A stretch of DNA of 64,000 nucleotides from assembly GCF_016917755.1 (NCBI RefSeq), contig NZ_CP070326.1, forward strand, positions 3,348,001-3,412,000, in the 5' to 3' direction. The number at the start of each line of letters is the position of its first letter. Positions within the stretch are counted from its first letter, which is position 1. Of this stretch, positions 33,044-41,416 are shown in pieces. Below the pieces are notes generated by a model that saw only the letters and a program-made list of their open reading frames with translations, searched no databases and was not told where the DNA came from. A program made the position numbers and the translations under genes. This DNA is from Streptomyces noursei. GTDB taxonomy: Bacteria; Actinomycetota; Actinomycetes; Streptomycetales; Streptomycetaceae.

Positions 33044-33787
33044 CTACAGCCCCGAGTCGGGCGTACGGACCAGGATGCGGCTGCAGTTCTCGCACCGGAC
33101 GACGGTGTCGGCGGCGGCCGACCGGACGTCGTTGAGCTCGGTGATGTCCAGCTCCAACCGGCAGCCCTCGCAACGGCGCTGGTAGAGGCGGGCGGCGCCG
33201 ATGCCGCCCTGCTTGGCGCGGATGCGGTCGTAGAGCGCGACCAGCGCCTCGGGGATGTCGGCGACGGTCAGTTCGCGCTCCTTGTTGACCGTGGCGACCT
33301 CGGCGTCGATCTCGGCGTTCGCGGCGTCCCGGCGGGTGGTGGCGTCGTCGACCTTGGCCTGGATGGCCTCGACCCGGTCGGTCAGCTCGCGGACCCGCTC
33401 CTGGGCGCCCTCGCGGCGCTCCATGACCTCCAGGACGACGTCCTCCAGGTCGCCCTGGCGCTTGGCCAGCGAGGCCAGTTCGCGCTGGAGGCTCTCCAGG
33501 TCCTTGGGGGAGGCCACGGCGCCGGAGTCGAGGCGCTTCTGGTCGCGGGCGGCGCGCTGGCGGACCTGGTCGACGTCCTGCTCCGCCTTGGTCTGCTCGC
33601 GGCTGGTGTCGCTCTCCTCGGTCTGCGCGGCGACGAGCAGATCGCGCTGCTGGGTGAGGTCGGCCTCCAGGGTCTGCAGCTCGGCCAGCTCGGGGAGGTT
33701 CTTGCGTCGGTGCGCGAGCTGGGTGAGCCGGACGTCGAGGTTCTGGACGTCCAGGAGACGGATCTGGTCGGCGGGCGCGGCGTTCAG
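33044..33787 (-). CDS. Coiled-coil zinc-ribbon protein starting at CTG
   Basis: 247 residues if started at the CTG at 33787. A long coiled coil (about residues 10-185) is followed by a C4 zinc ribbon (RRCEGCRLELD and RCENCSRILV) and an RTPDSGL tail. The family N-terminus (normally Met-Asn-Ala-Ala-Pro-Ala-Asp-Gln) begins exactly at this CTG, which overlaps the stop of the Nif3 gene (CTGA) and has AGGAG 7 bases upstream. An in-frame TGA lies ten codons further up, with no ATG, GTG or TTG between. The next GTG (33517) would delete 90 conserved coiled-coil residues. Homologues lie between Nif3 and RNase H genes in actinobacteria; the molecular role is unproven. Confidence 0.88.
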   Translation of the reverse strand: MNAAPADQIRLLDVQNLDVRLTQLAHRRKNLPELAELQTLEADLTQQRDLLVAAQTEESDTSREQTKAEQDVDQVRQRAARDQKRLDSGAVASPKDLESLQRELASLAKRQGDLEDVVLEVMERREGAQERVRELTDRVEAIQAKVDDATTRRDAANAEIDAEVATVNKERELTVADIPEALVALYDRIRAKQGGIGAARLYQRRCEGCRLELDITELNDVRSAAADTVVRCENCSRILVRTPDSGL

Positions 33788-34659
33788 CGGGGGGCTCCTG
33801 TGGTGTGCGAATGGTCAAGGGGGCTGGTGAGCGGGGCGGACGCCGCGTGGGCGGTCCAGGGGTCGGTGACGGTGCGGGAGACGTGCGTGCGCAGTCCCCA
33901 GCCGTGCCGGTCGGAGACCGCGTCGAGTTGGGCCGCGGCCTGCTCGCACCACGGCCATTCGGTGGCCCAGTGGGCCGCGTCCAGCAGCGCCAGCGGGCTG
34001 TGCTGGGTGGCCTCGGAGGCCGGGTGGTGCCGCAGGTCGGCGGTGAGGAACGCGTCCACGCCGGCCGCCCGTACGTCGTCGAAGAGGCTGTCGCCGGAGC
34101 CGCCGGAGACCGCCAGGGTGCGGATCTCGCGGTCCGGGTCGCCGGCCGCCCGGATGCCCTGCGCGGTGGCGGGCAGGCGGGCGGCGGCGTACGCGGTCAG
34201 CTCGGCGAGCGTCATCGGGTGCGGGAGTTCGCAGATCCGGCCCAGGCCGCGACGGCCGGCCGGGTCGCTCGGGTCCGGCACCAGGGGGCGCAGGATCCGC
34301 AGGTCCAGGGCGCCGGCCAGGGCGTCGGAGACGCCGGGGTCGGCGGTGTCGGCGTTGGTGTGCGCGACGTGCAGGGCGATGTCGTGCTTGATGAGCGTGT
34401 GCACGACCTTGCCCTTGAAGGTGGACGCCGCGACCGTCGTCGTCCCGCGCAGGTAGAGCGGGTGATGGGTGACGAGGAGGTCCGCGCCGAGCCGCACGGC
34501 CTCGTCGACGACCTCCTGGACGGGGTCGACGGCGAACAGCACCCGGCCGACCTCGGCGTCGAGGTCGCCGCAGACGGTGCCGACGGCGTCCCATCCCTCG
34601 GCCCGCTCGGGGGGCCAGAGGACGTCGAGCGCGGCGAGGACTTCAGACAGTGCGGGCAC
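33784..34659 (-). CDS. Nif3-like dinuclear metal centre protein (DUF34)
   Basis: 291 residues. Metal ligands of the family are visible: LLVTHHPLYLRG near residue 62, AHTNADTAD near 98, and near the end ALLDAAHWATEWPWCEQ. The GICELP-like LGRICELPHPMT and VSGGSGDSLFDD segments are also typical. Nif3 proteins form hexamers; proposed roles include GTP cyclohydrolase-like or metal chaperone activity, but none is settled. First gene of the translationally coupled trio with the zinc-ribbon and RNase H genes. Confidence 0.93.
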   Translation of the reverse strand: MPALSEVLAALDVLWPPERAEGWDAVGTVCGDLDAEVGRVLFAVDPVQEVVDEAVRLGADLLVTHHPLYLRGTTTVAASTFKGKVVHTLIKHDIALHVAHTNADTADPGVSDALAGALDLRILRPLVPDPSDPAGRRGLGRICELPHPMTLAELTAYAAARLPATAQGIRAAGDPDREIRTLAVSGGSGDSLFDDVRAAGVDAFLTADLRHHPASEATQHSPLALLDAAHWATEWPWCEQAAAQLDAVSDRHGWGLRTHVSRTVTDPWTAHAASAPLTSPLDHSHTTGAPR

Positions 34660-34833
34660 GGGGGGAAGGTTACCTCTCCCCCGCGCCCGCGCGCCGGGCC
34701 GCGGTCCGCGCGGGGACCGCGGGCCCCTCCGGGCGAAGGATTCCGGCCGCCGATCCGGGCGCCGTGGCCGTGATCCGCCGGTGCGGCGGCGCGACGCGGT
34801 GCGACGCGGTGCACGGGTCGCTGCTCCAGGGCC

Positions 34834-34882
34834 GCTACTTCACGAGGCCGCTGCTACTTCACGAGGCTGCTACTTCACGAGG
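34834..34882. repeat. Three copies of the lipoprotein gene's 3' end
   Basis: GCTACTTCACGAGG occurs at 34834-34847, 34853-34866 and 34869-34882. The last copy contains the stop codon (34870-34872) and last codons of the binding-protein gene; the other two lie just beyond it. Two adjacent GACGCGGTGC-like copies occur near 34791-34810. Confidence 0.85.
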
Positions 34883-35895
34883 AAGCCGCGCAGATCGTCC
34901 AGGACGCTGTTGGCCGCGGTGACGCCGAGGCCGAGGTACCAGGTCTCGTCCTTGACGTTCTCGGCGTGGCCGTCCTTGACCGCCTTGAGGTTCTTCCACA
35001 GCGGGTTCTGCTCGGCGGTGTCGCGCTTGGTGGACTTGGGGTCGCCGTAGACGCCGGTGAAGATCCAGTCGGCGTCGGCCTGGTTGATGTTCTCCGGGCT
35101 GACCTCGGTGGCGAGGTCGTCGACCTGCTGGTTCTTGGGGCGGGGCAGACCGACGTCCTTCAGGATGGTGCCGATGAAGGAGCGCTGGGCGTAGAGGCGG
35201 GTGAACTGCGGCATGTAGCGCAGCATCGTCACGGTCGGCTTCTTCGGGCCGATGTCCGCGCCGAGCTTCGCGGCCTTGGCCTCGTAGGCGGCGAGGGCGC
35301 TCTTGGCCTGCGCGGTCTTGTCCAGGGCCGCGGCGTTGAGCAGGTAGTTCTGCTTCCAGGTGAAGCCGGGGCGGATCGAGAAGACGGTCGGCGCGATCTT
35401 GCTGAGCTGCTGGTACTGCTTCTCGGCGCGCAGCTTGCTGCCCAGGATGAGGTCGGGCTTGAGGGCGTTGATGGCCTCCAGGTTGAGGCCGTTGATGGTG
35501 CCGACGCTCTTGGGGTGGCCGGCGTCCTTGGCGAGGTAGTCCGGGAGGGCGGCGTCGCCCTCGGTGGGCGCGTAGCCGACCGGCTTGATGCCGAGCGAGA
35601 CGACGTTGTCGAGTTCGCCGACGTCGAGGACGACCACGCGCTTGGGCGCGGACGGGAGGGTCGCGGTGCCCATGGCGTGCCGGACGGTGCGCGGGAACCG
35701 GCCCGGCTCGGCGTCGGTGCCCATCTTCGCGGTCTGGTCGGCGGCCGAGCCGAAGTCCTTGCCGCCCTGGGCCACGGACTTCGAACCGGCGCCGCGGTCG
35801 CTGCCGCCGTCCGCGCCGGACGATCCGCAGCCGGCGAGTGCGAGCGCGCCGGCGGCGGCGAGGACTATGGCGGCGGCGCCGCGGCGAAGGGGCAT
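34870..35895 (-). CDS. Siderophore/iron ABC transporter substrate-binding lipoprotein
   Basis: 341 residues from ATG 35895 (GGAG 8 bases upstream). The lipoprotein signal has a hydrophobic core and lipobox ALAGC near residue 22, then a Gly/Ser-rich spacer. The mature protein is a class III (BtuF/FepB-type) binding protein: KRVVVLDVGELDNVVSLGIK near 88, then PDLILGSKLRAEKQYQQLSK and NQADADWIFTGVYGD. It ends DDLRGFLVK. It captures ferric siderophores outside the membrane. No permease or ATPase gene is adjacent, so it is an orphan component. An iron box 69 bases upstream implies repression by DmdR/IdeR when iron is plentiful. Confidence 0.92.
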   Translation of the reverse strand: MPLRRGAAAIVLAAAGALALAGCGSSGADGGSDRGAGSKSVAQGGKDFGSAADQTAKMGTDAEPGRFPRTVRHAMGTATLPSAPKRVVVLDVGELDNVVSLGIKPVGYAPTEGDAALPDYLAKDAGHPKSVGTINGLNLEAINALKPDLILGSKLRAEKQYQQLSKIAPTVFSIRPGFTWKQNYLLNAAALDKTAQAKSALAAYEAKAAKLGADIGPKKPTVTMLRYMPQFTRLYAQRSFIGTILKDVGLPRPKNQQVDDLATEVSPENINQADADWIFTGVYGDPKSTKRDTAEQNPLWKNLKAVKDGHAENVKDETWYLGLGVTAANSVLDDLRGFLVK

Positions 35896-35963
35896 CACGA
35901 ACACTCCAGGTCGAAGGCGGCCGCCGCCGGGCGGACCGGGGCATCCCCGGACCACCCGCCGAC

Positions 35964-35983
35964 AACTTAGGTCCGCCTAACTT
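35964..35983 (-). promoter_or_regulatory. Iron box (DmdR1/IdeR operator)
   Basis: Read on the minus strand: AAGTTAGGCGGACCTAAGTT, a near-perfect dyad of TTAGG and CCTAA matching the actinobacterial iron-box consensus. It lies between the binding-protein gene (starts 35895) and the divergent gene at 36130, and most likely controls the former. Confidence 0.85.
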
Positions 35984-36129
35984 TAAGCATCCTCGAATCG
36001 CGAAGCACACCCACCCCTCCCCACACCGGCGAATCGGACAACCGCCACCCTTATGCGTGAAGACCGGCAACTGCCGTTGATCGGCCGGAAGTGCGAAAAC
36101 TAACGTCCCTCCACTGGAGGTGGCACCTG

Positions 36130-37428
36130 ATGACGATCTGTGCCGGTGAGGACGCCTCGGCGCTCGACAGCCCGCCGCGCGCGGCGCTGACCCTCGCCGC
36201 CGACGGCTCGTACGCCGCCCGGCTCGCCCGTCACGACGACGCGGCCGGGAGCTGGTATCCGGAGCGCTGGACGATCAGCGGTCCGGAGCCGTACGCGGTC
36301 CCGCTGGCCGGCAGTCAGCCCGAGGAGCCGGACAGCGCCCTGCTGCCGCTCGCGGACGGCAGGGTGGTGATCGTCCGCCGGGTCGCCGACCGCTTCACCG
36401 TCTCCCTGCTCTCCCCCACCGGGCCCGGGACCCAGGAGGTGCTGGTCGGCGCGGTGGCGGCGCGGGCGCTGTCCCTGCTGCCGCCCGCCCCCGGCGGGAC
36501 GCTCGGCTATGCGCTGGCGCCCGGCGCCGAGAGCACCGCGCTGTGGCGGGTGCACGGCGGGACGGGGGGACCGGAGCGGGTCGCCGTGGTGCCGGGCCGC
36601 TGCACCGGCGGGGTCTGGCTGGACCACGAGGGGCGCCTGCTGGCGGTGGACCGGGAGGCGGCCGGCCGCACCAAGACCGTACTGCTCGACCTGGCCCGCG
36701 ACGCGGAGATCAGCCCGCTGCTGCAGATCACCGAGGAGAGCGACGACCGGCTGCTGCTCGCCGATCCGGACAGCGGGCTGCTGCTGGTCCGGTCGGACGC
36801 CCCCGGGCACGACCGGCTGGGCTGGGGCGTCCTGGGCAGCAGCCTGCCAGTGCGCTTTCCGGAGTGCCTGCGGGCGCCCGACATGGCGGTGACGCCGTTC
36901 GCGATCCAGCCGGGGCGGGCGCTGCTGCCGGAGAGTTGCGCGGTGGCGTTCCGGCTCGACGGCCCGGCCGGGACCCGACTGGGCGTGTGGCGGCCCCCGG
37001 AGCGGCAGTTGCGGCAGTTCCCGGCCCCGGAGGGCTGGTTGGCGGGCAGCGGTCGGTGGACACCGGACGGCGAACTGCTGCTCCCCTACACGACGGCGGC
37101 GGTGTCGTGCGGGGTGGCACGGATGGCGGTGCCGCTGGGACCGCTGGAGCCGGTCGCGGGGACGGGGGATCCGCGCACGGAGGAGGCCCCGGAGGCCGCC
37201 GTTCCGACAGGCGGCGTTGCGGACGCAAAGCTTCCGGAGGTCGCGGTTCCGCCCGATCCGGGGCCGCCGGACGGCGGGGAAATCGTCCTGGAAACCGGCG
37301 ATAACATCGCCGACTCCACAGCATCTCCACAACCGAAGCCCCTCGACGCGGAACCGCTCGACCTTCCCCCACATCCCCGGATGTGCAGGCCAGTTCCCCT
37401 GCAACAGGCGCCTCTCGCGGCCCGGTAG
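36130..37428 (+). CDS. Predicted cytosolic beta-propeller-like hypothetical protein
   Basis: 432 residues from ATG 36130, fixed by GGAGG 10 bases upstream. No signal peptide. Residues 1 to about 350 look like WD/TolB-type blades with DGSYAARLAR, DGRVVIVRRVADRFTVSLL, HEGRLLAVDREA, DSGLLLVRSDAPG and DGELLLPYTTAA. The last 80 residues are a Pro/Glu-rich disordered tail. I know similar proteins only as conserved Streptomyces hypotheticals. It diverges from the iron-regulated lipoprotein gene and is followed by the small gene at 37590. Confidence 0.8.
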   Translation: MTICAGEDASALDSPPRAALTLAADGSYAARLARHDDAAGSWYPERWTISGPEPYAVPLAGSQPEEPDSALLPLADGRVVIVRRVADRFTVSLLSPTGPGTQEVLVGAVAARALSLLPPAPGGTLGYALAPGAESTALWRVHGGTGGPERVAVVPGRCTGGVWLDHEGRLLAVDREAAGRTKTVLLDLARDAEISPLLQITEESDDRLLLADPDSGLLLVRSDAPGHDRLGWGVLGSSLPVRFPECLRAPDMAVTPFAIQPGRALLPESCAVAFRLDGPAGTRLGVWRPPERQLRQFPAPEGWLAGSGRWTPDGELLLPYTTAAVSCGVARMAVPLGPLEPVAGTGDPRTEEAPEAAVPTGGVADAKLPEVAVPPDPGPPDGGEIVLETGDNIADSTASPQPKPLDAEPLDLPPHPRMCRPVPLQQAPLAAR

Positions 37429-37589
37429 TCCCAGTGGAGCGCCGAAACCCGCCCCGTTAGTATTTCGGGTGGGGGCTGTGCAGCCGGTTGACCCGGCCAC
37501 CGACGGCACCGCACGGGTCGCTTCCCGGCGGGAGCCGGGGAGGTCCCGACGCGTACAGCTGTAAGCGATCCGACGGAGTGACTCTTTTC

Positions 37590-37751
37590 ATGTCCGAAGC
37601 CCAGACCGAAACGACCCAGGCGCGCCCGTACGAGGCGGCCGGCGAGGCCGCAGGCTCCGGCAGGCACCGCGGTCCGGCCGCCGCCACAGAGGAGGCGCAG
37701 GACACCGCGCACGGGCGGCACCGCCGGGACCACCAGGTCCAGACCTTCTGA
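37590..37751 (+). CDS. Small hydrophilic hypothetical protein
   Basis: 53 residues, MSEAQTETTQARPYEAAGEA and a His/Arg-rich end (GRHRRDHQVQTF). Low complexity and probably disordered. GGAG lies 12 bases upstream of the ATG. Conserved as a small Streptomyces protein in my recollection; function unknown. Confidence 0.6.
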   Translation: MSEAQTETTQARPYEAAGEAAGSGRHRGPAAATEEAQDTAHGRHRRDHQVQTF

Positions 37752-37766
37752 GCGCCAGACGCCGCA

Positions 37767-37809
37767 GGCCGTGGCCGCCGCACCGCGAACGCGGGCGGCG
37801 GCCACGGCC
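37767..37809. terminator. Bidirectional terminator
   Basis: A 15-base perfect stem, GGCCGTGGCCGCCGC at 37767-37781 and GCGGCGGCCACGGCC at 37795-37809, lies between the convergent small gene (37590) and the SDR gene. Confidence 0.82.
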
Positions 37810-37844
37810 GTTGTGTGCCCGGACGCCGTCCGGCCGGGCGACCG

Positions 37845-38804
37845 TCAGTCGTGCTTGAGGCCCAGCACCTCGGCCGCCGCGAAGGTCTCGTGCGCCGGGC
37901 GCTCGGCGTAGTACGGGGTGAGCAGGCCGTCCAGCTCCTCGTAGCTGAAGATCTCCTTTGCGGTGTCGAACTTTGCGGCGATCCGCGGGCGTTCGGCGAT
38001 CGCGACCATGCCGCCGTGGACGACCAGCAGCTGGCCGTTGACCCCGGCGGCGGCCGGCGAGGCGAGATAGCCGACGAGCGGCGCGACGTGCTCGGGCGCG
38101 AGCGGGTCGGGCCGGCCGTCCTCGGCCACCGCGCCCCCCTGATGGGCGGGAATGCCGGCGAAGACGTCCTCGGTCATCCGGGTGCGGGCGCGCGGGCAGA
38201 TGGCGTTGGCGGTCACGCCGTACTTGGCCAGCGCCAGCGCCGTGGACGTGGTCAGGCCGACGATGCCGCCCTTGGCCGCGGCGTAGTTGGGCTGGCCCGC
38301 GGAGCCGGCCAGGAACGCCTCGGAGGAGGTGTTGACGATCCGGCCGAAGACCGGTCCGCCGGCCTCCTTGGAGCGGGCGCGCCAGTGCGCGGCGGCGAAA
38401 TGGGTGGTGTTGAAGTGGCCCTTGAGGTGGACCCGGATGACTGAGTCCCACTCGTCCTCGGTCATCGAGAACACCATCCGGTCCCGCAGGATGCCCGCGT
38501 TGTTGACCAGGATGTCCAGCTGGCCGTAGGTGTCGATCGCCAACTGGACGAGCTCCCCGGCCTGTTGGTGGTCGGCGACGTCGCCGGTGTGGGCGACGGC
38601 CTGTCCGCCGGCCGCGCGGATCGCCTCGACGACCTCCTGCGCGGGAGCGGCCGAGGCCGCGCCCGTCCCGGCCCGGCCCGGCTGGCCGAAGTCGTTGACG
38701 ACGACCCGGGCTCCGAGGCGGGCGAGCTCCAGGGCCTCGGCCCGGCCGATTCCGCGGCCGGCACCGGTGACGATCGCGGTCAGGCCCTCCAGTGGCTGTG
38801 CCAT
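37845..38804 (-). CDS. SDR dehydrogenase, Hsd4A-like (steroid/acyl-CoA beta-oxidation)
   Basis: 319 residues. Rossmann motif TGAGRGIGRAEALELARLGA at residues 13-32, NNAGILRDRMVFSMTEDEWD (about 107), catalytic Ser in VNTSSEAFL (about 164) and YAAAKGGIVGL (about 177). The ~70-residue C-terminal extension (EEVARAPAHE-type region ending AAEVLGLKHD) and the VVVNDFG segment resemble the mycobacterial 17-beta-hydroxysteroid/3-hydroxyacyl-CoA dehydrogenases (Hsd4A) and peroxisomal MFE dehydrogenases. It would oxidise the 3-hydroxyacyl-CoA made by the MaoC hydratase. Third gene of the MaoC-ADH-SDR operon under a KstR-type operator. Confidence 0.88.
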   Translation of the reverse strand: MAQPLEGLTAIVTGAGRGIGRAEALELARLGARVVVNDFGQPGRAGTGAASAAPAQEVVEAIRAAGGQAVAHTGDVADHQQAGELVQLAIDTYGQLDILVNNAGILRDRMVFSMTEDEWDSVIRVHLKGHFNTTHFAAAHWRARSKEAGGPVFGRIVNTSSEAFLAGSAGQPNYAAAKGGIVGLTTSTALALAKYGVTANAICPRARTRMTEDVFAGIPAHQGGAVAEDGRPDPLAPEHVAPLVGYLASPAAAGVNGQLLVVHGGMVAIAERPRIAAKFDTAKEIFSYEELDGLLTPYYAERPAHETFAAAEVLGLKHD

Positions 38805-38870
38805 GCGTGTCCCCTCCTGTGCTTCCGGTGCGGTTCCGCGCGGCTCTCGGCGCGCCGTGCGGACCGCCGC

Positions 38871-39956
38871 TCAGATCTCGATGCAGGTGCGCAGCGCGGT
38901 GCCCGAACGCATCTGGTCCAGGGCGTCGTTGATGCCGTCCAGCCGGACCCGGTGGGTGATCAGCCCTTCGAGGTCGATCCGGCCGGCCCGCCACAGGGCG
39001 ATGGCCCGCTCGTAGGAGCGCAGCACGTCCCCGCCCCCGTACAGCGACGGCAGGATCCGCTTCTCGTCGAAGAACAGCTCGAACATGTTGACCTGGAAGG
39101 TGTCGTCCAGCGCGCCCGCACCGACCACGCAGAGGGTGCCGCCGCGCCGGGTCGTCTCGTACGCGGTGCGGGCGGTGGCGGACCTGCCGACGACTTCGAA
39201 GACGTAGTCGAAGCCCTCGCCGCCGGTGATCCGGGCCTTGGCATCGGCGAGTTCCTCGGGGGCGACGGCCTCGGTGGCGCCGAACCGGAGGGCGGCCTCG
39301 CGTCGGGCCGCCACCGGGTCGACGGCGGTGATCTGGGCGGCGCCGCAGGCCCGCGCCCCCTGGACGACGGAGATGCCCACGCCGCCGCAGCCGATCACCG
39401 CGACCGAGGAACCGGCCTCCACCTTCGCGGTGTTGAAGGCCGCGCCGAGCCCGGTGGTGACCCCGCAGCCGATCAGGGCGGCGATCTCGTAGGGGACGTC
39501 GTCCGGGATCGGGACCGCGCAGTTGGCGGCGACCACCACCTCCTCGGCGAAGGTGCCGGTGCCGGCGAAGCCGAACACCTCGGAAGGGCTGGCGCCGGGG
39601 CGCTTGAAGTTGGGGGTGCCGGCGTTCATGAATCCGGCCAGGCAGAGGTGGGTCTGACCGCGTTTGCAGGACGGACAGCTGCCACAGGCGGGCAGCCAGC
39701 ACATCAGGACCCGGTCGCCCGCCTTCAGGCCGCTGACCCCGTCGCCGACGTCGAGGATCTCCCCGGCCCCCTCGTGCCCGGGGACGAAGGGCGCGGGCTG
39801 CGGCAGCACCCCGCTCATCGCCGAGAGGTCGGAGTGGCACAGTCCGGTGGCCCGGATCCGGACCCTGACCCGGCCGGGGCCGAACCCCACCGCCTCGACG
39901 TCGTCGAGCACCTCCAGCTTGTCCCGTCCCGTCTCGTGCTGTACGGCTGCGCGCAT
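38871..39956 (-). CDS. Zinc-dependent (class III-like) alcohol dehydrogenase
   Basis: 361 residues. Catalytic zinc ligands in ATGLCHSDLSAMSG (Cys38 region) and FVPGHEGAGEI (His/Glu). Structural zinc Cys in CWLPACGSCPSCKRGQTHLC. The NAD-binding VAVIGCGGVGISVVQGARAC lies around residue 180. Ends TALRTCIEI. It oxidises primary alcohols or acts on a steroid side-chain or CoA-linked substrate; the exact substrate is unknown. It is located between the hydratase and SDR genes, with 66-85 base gaps, so it is cotranscribed in the KstR-controlled unit. Confidence 0.9.
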   Translation of the reverse strand: MRAAVQHETGRDKLEVLDDVEAVGFGPGRVRVRIRATGLCHSDLSAMSGVLPQPAPFVPGHEGAGEILDVGDGVSGLKAGDRVLMCWLPACGSCPSCKRGQTHLCLAGFMNAGTPNFKRPGASPSEVFGFAGTGTFAEEVVVAANCAVPIPDDVPYEIAALIGCGVTTGLGAAFNTAKVEAGSSVAVIGCGGVGISVVQGARACGAAQITAVDPVAARREAALRFGATEAVAPEELADAKARITGGEGFDYVFEVVGRSATARTAYETTRRGGTLCVVGAGALDDTFQVNMFELFFDEKRILPSLYGGGDVLRSYERAIALWRAGRIDLEGLITHRVRLDGINDALDQMRSGTALRTCIEI

Positions 39957-40041
39957 CCGAGCGGCTCCTCTCGTACGTACGACATTCCGGCGGGTCCGGC
40001 CGTGCTCCGCCGACCGGGCCCAGGGGCCTTGCGGTCACCCC

Positions 40042-40935
40042 TTAGCCGTGCTCGACCACCGTGTCCGCCAGTACCGGCGCGTCGTCCCGCTCGGCCGCGG
40101 TGACCGAGACCCGGATGCGACCGCCCGCGCCCGCCTCCGCCGGCTCCCGCCACAGCCGGATCCGCAGCGTCTCCCCCGGGAACACCACACCCGCGAACCG
40201 CGTGGTGTACGACCGCACCCGGGAGACGTCCCCGTCCAGCGCGGTGTCCACCACCGCCTTGAGCGTCACGCCGTACGAGCACAGGCCGTGCAGGATCGGC
40301 CGGTCGAACCCGGCGAGCTCGGCGAACTCGGGGTCGGCGTGCAGCGGGTTCCAGTCGCCGGAGAGGCGGTACAGCAGCGCCTGGTCCGCGCGGACGAGGC
40401 GTTCGGTGGTCAGGTCGGGTGCCCGGTCGGGCAGTTCGCCGCGGACCGAGGGGCCCCGCTCGCCGCCGAAGCCGCCCTCGCCGCGGACGAAGATCTGGGT
40501 GTCGCAGGTCCACAACGGCCCGTCGTCGTCAGCCACTTCGGAGCGCAGCACGATGACGGCCGCCTTGCCCTTGTCGTAGACGGCCGGGACGGTGGAGGTC
40601 TGGGTGGCGCGACCGTTCACGGGGAGGGGGCGGTGCACGGTGACGGTCTGCCCGCCGTGCAGGACGGCCGCCAGGTCGACGTCGATGCCCGGGGCGGAGA
40701 GTCCGCCGGCCAGGGCCATTCCCCCGCCCGCGACGGTGGCGAAGCTGGGGAGCACGTGCAGTGCGCTCTCCAGGGTGTAGCGGAGTTCGTCGGGGTCGGT
40801 GGCGGCGTGCGGCCGCTCCGGGGTGGCGGCGCCGGCGCCGATGCCGAGGTGGTAGAGCTGGACGTCCTTGTGGTCCCAGGCGAGTTCGGTGGTCCGCGGC
40901 TCGGCGGAGGTGGCCTTGGCGGCGTCGATGGGCAT
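40042..40935 (-). CDS. MaoC-type enoyl-CoA hydratase 2, Hsd4B-like
   Basis: 297 residues in a double hot-dog arrangement. The N-terminal half has WDHKDVQLYHLGIGAG and GIDVDLAAVLHGGQTVTVHR. The C-terminal hot dog has the hydratase-2 motif GDWNPLHADPEFAELAGFD (catalytic Asp/His) then PILHGLCSYG. YDKGKAAVIVLRSEV and GEGGFGGERGPS also match mycobacterial Hsd4B (Rv3538), a steroid side-chain 2-enoyl-CoA hydratase. It hydrates trans-2-enoyl-CoA to 3-hydroxyacyl-CoA. First gene of the operon; a palindromic KstR-type operator is centred about 140 bases upstream. Confidence 0.92.
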   Translation of the reverse strand: MPIDAAKATSAEPRTTELAWDHKDVQLYHLGIGAGAATPERPHAATDPDELRYTLESALHVLPSFATVAGGGMALAGGLSAPGIDVDLAAVLHGGQTVTVHRPLPVNGRATQTSTVPAVYDKGKAAVIVLRSEVADDDGPLWTCDTQIFVRGEGGFGGERGPSVRGELPDRAPDLTTERLVRADQALLYRLSGDWNPLHADPEFAELAGFDRPILHGLCSYGVTLKAVVDTALDGDVSRVRSYTTRFAGVVFPGETLRIRLWREPAEAGAGGRIRVSVTAAERDDAPVLADTVVEHG

Positions 40936-41070
40936 GGGGGTGCTTGCTCCTTCACCACGGTGTGAGACCCCGGCCCGGCCGTCCGCACCGTCGGCCGCGC
41001 CGGGGTCGTATCGGGTCGGCGGGCCCGCGCTCCTCGGCGCACTCCGCCGGCGTCCGGCGCACTACGCTTC

Positions 41071-41084
41071 TAGAACGCGTTCTA
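41071..41084. promoter_or_regulatory. KstR-type operator upstream of the MaoC operon
   Basis: TAGAACGCGTTCTA, a perfect palindrome that fits the KstR motif TNNAACNNGTTNNA. Two more matches occur at 50238-50251 and 60252-60265. The site sits between the MaoC gene and the divergent ABC gene. Confidence 0.88.
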
Positions 41085-41416
41085 GCCGATGGCAGTCATG
41101 TATAGCCGATGCGGGCGAGACCCGGAAGACCCCTGACGGTATGTCAGATGCCGGTGGCCGCCGCCCGCCCACGGCCTCGTCCGGCCGCGCCCCGCCCCGC
41201 CTTCCGGCCCCCGACCGCGCCGTTCGGCGCACCGACCCATGACATTTGTCAGGGCCGTTCCCCCACATTCGCATCTGCCGCCGCGGCGGCGACTCTCCGT
41301 AACGTCTGAGGCAGCGGGTGACGAGGTCGCCCACACCGCACGGCGCGGACCGCTCGCGGTCGGACGGCACCGCCCACCGGCGCACGGAGCTGCGTCGACA
41401 CCACGGGGAGGCAGTT

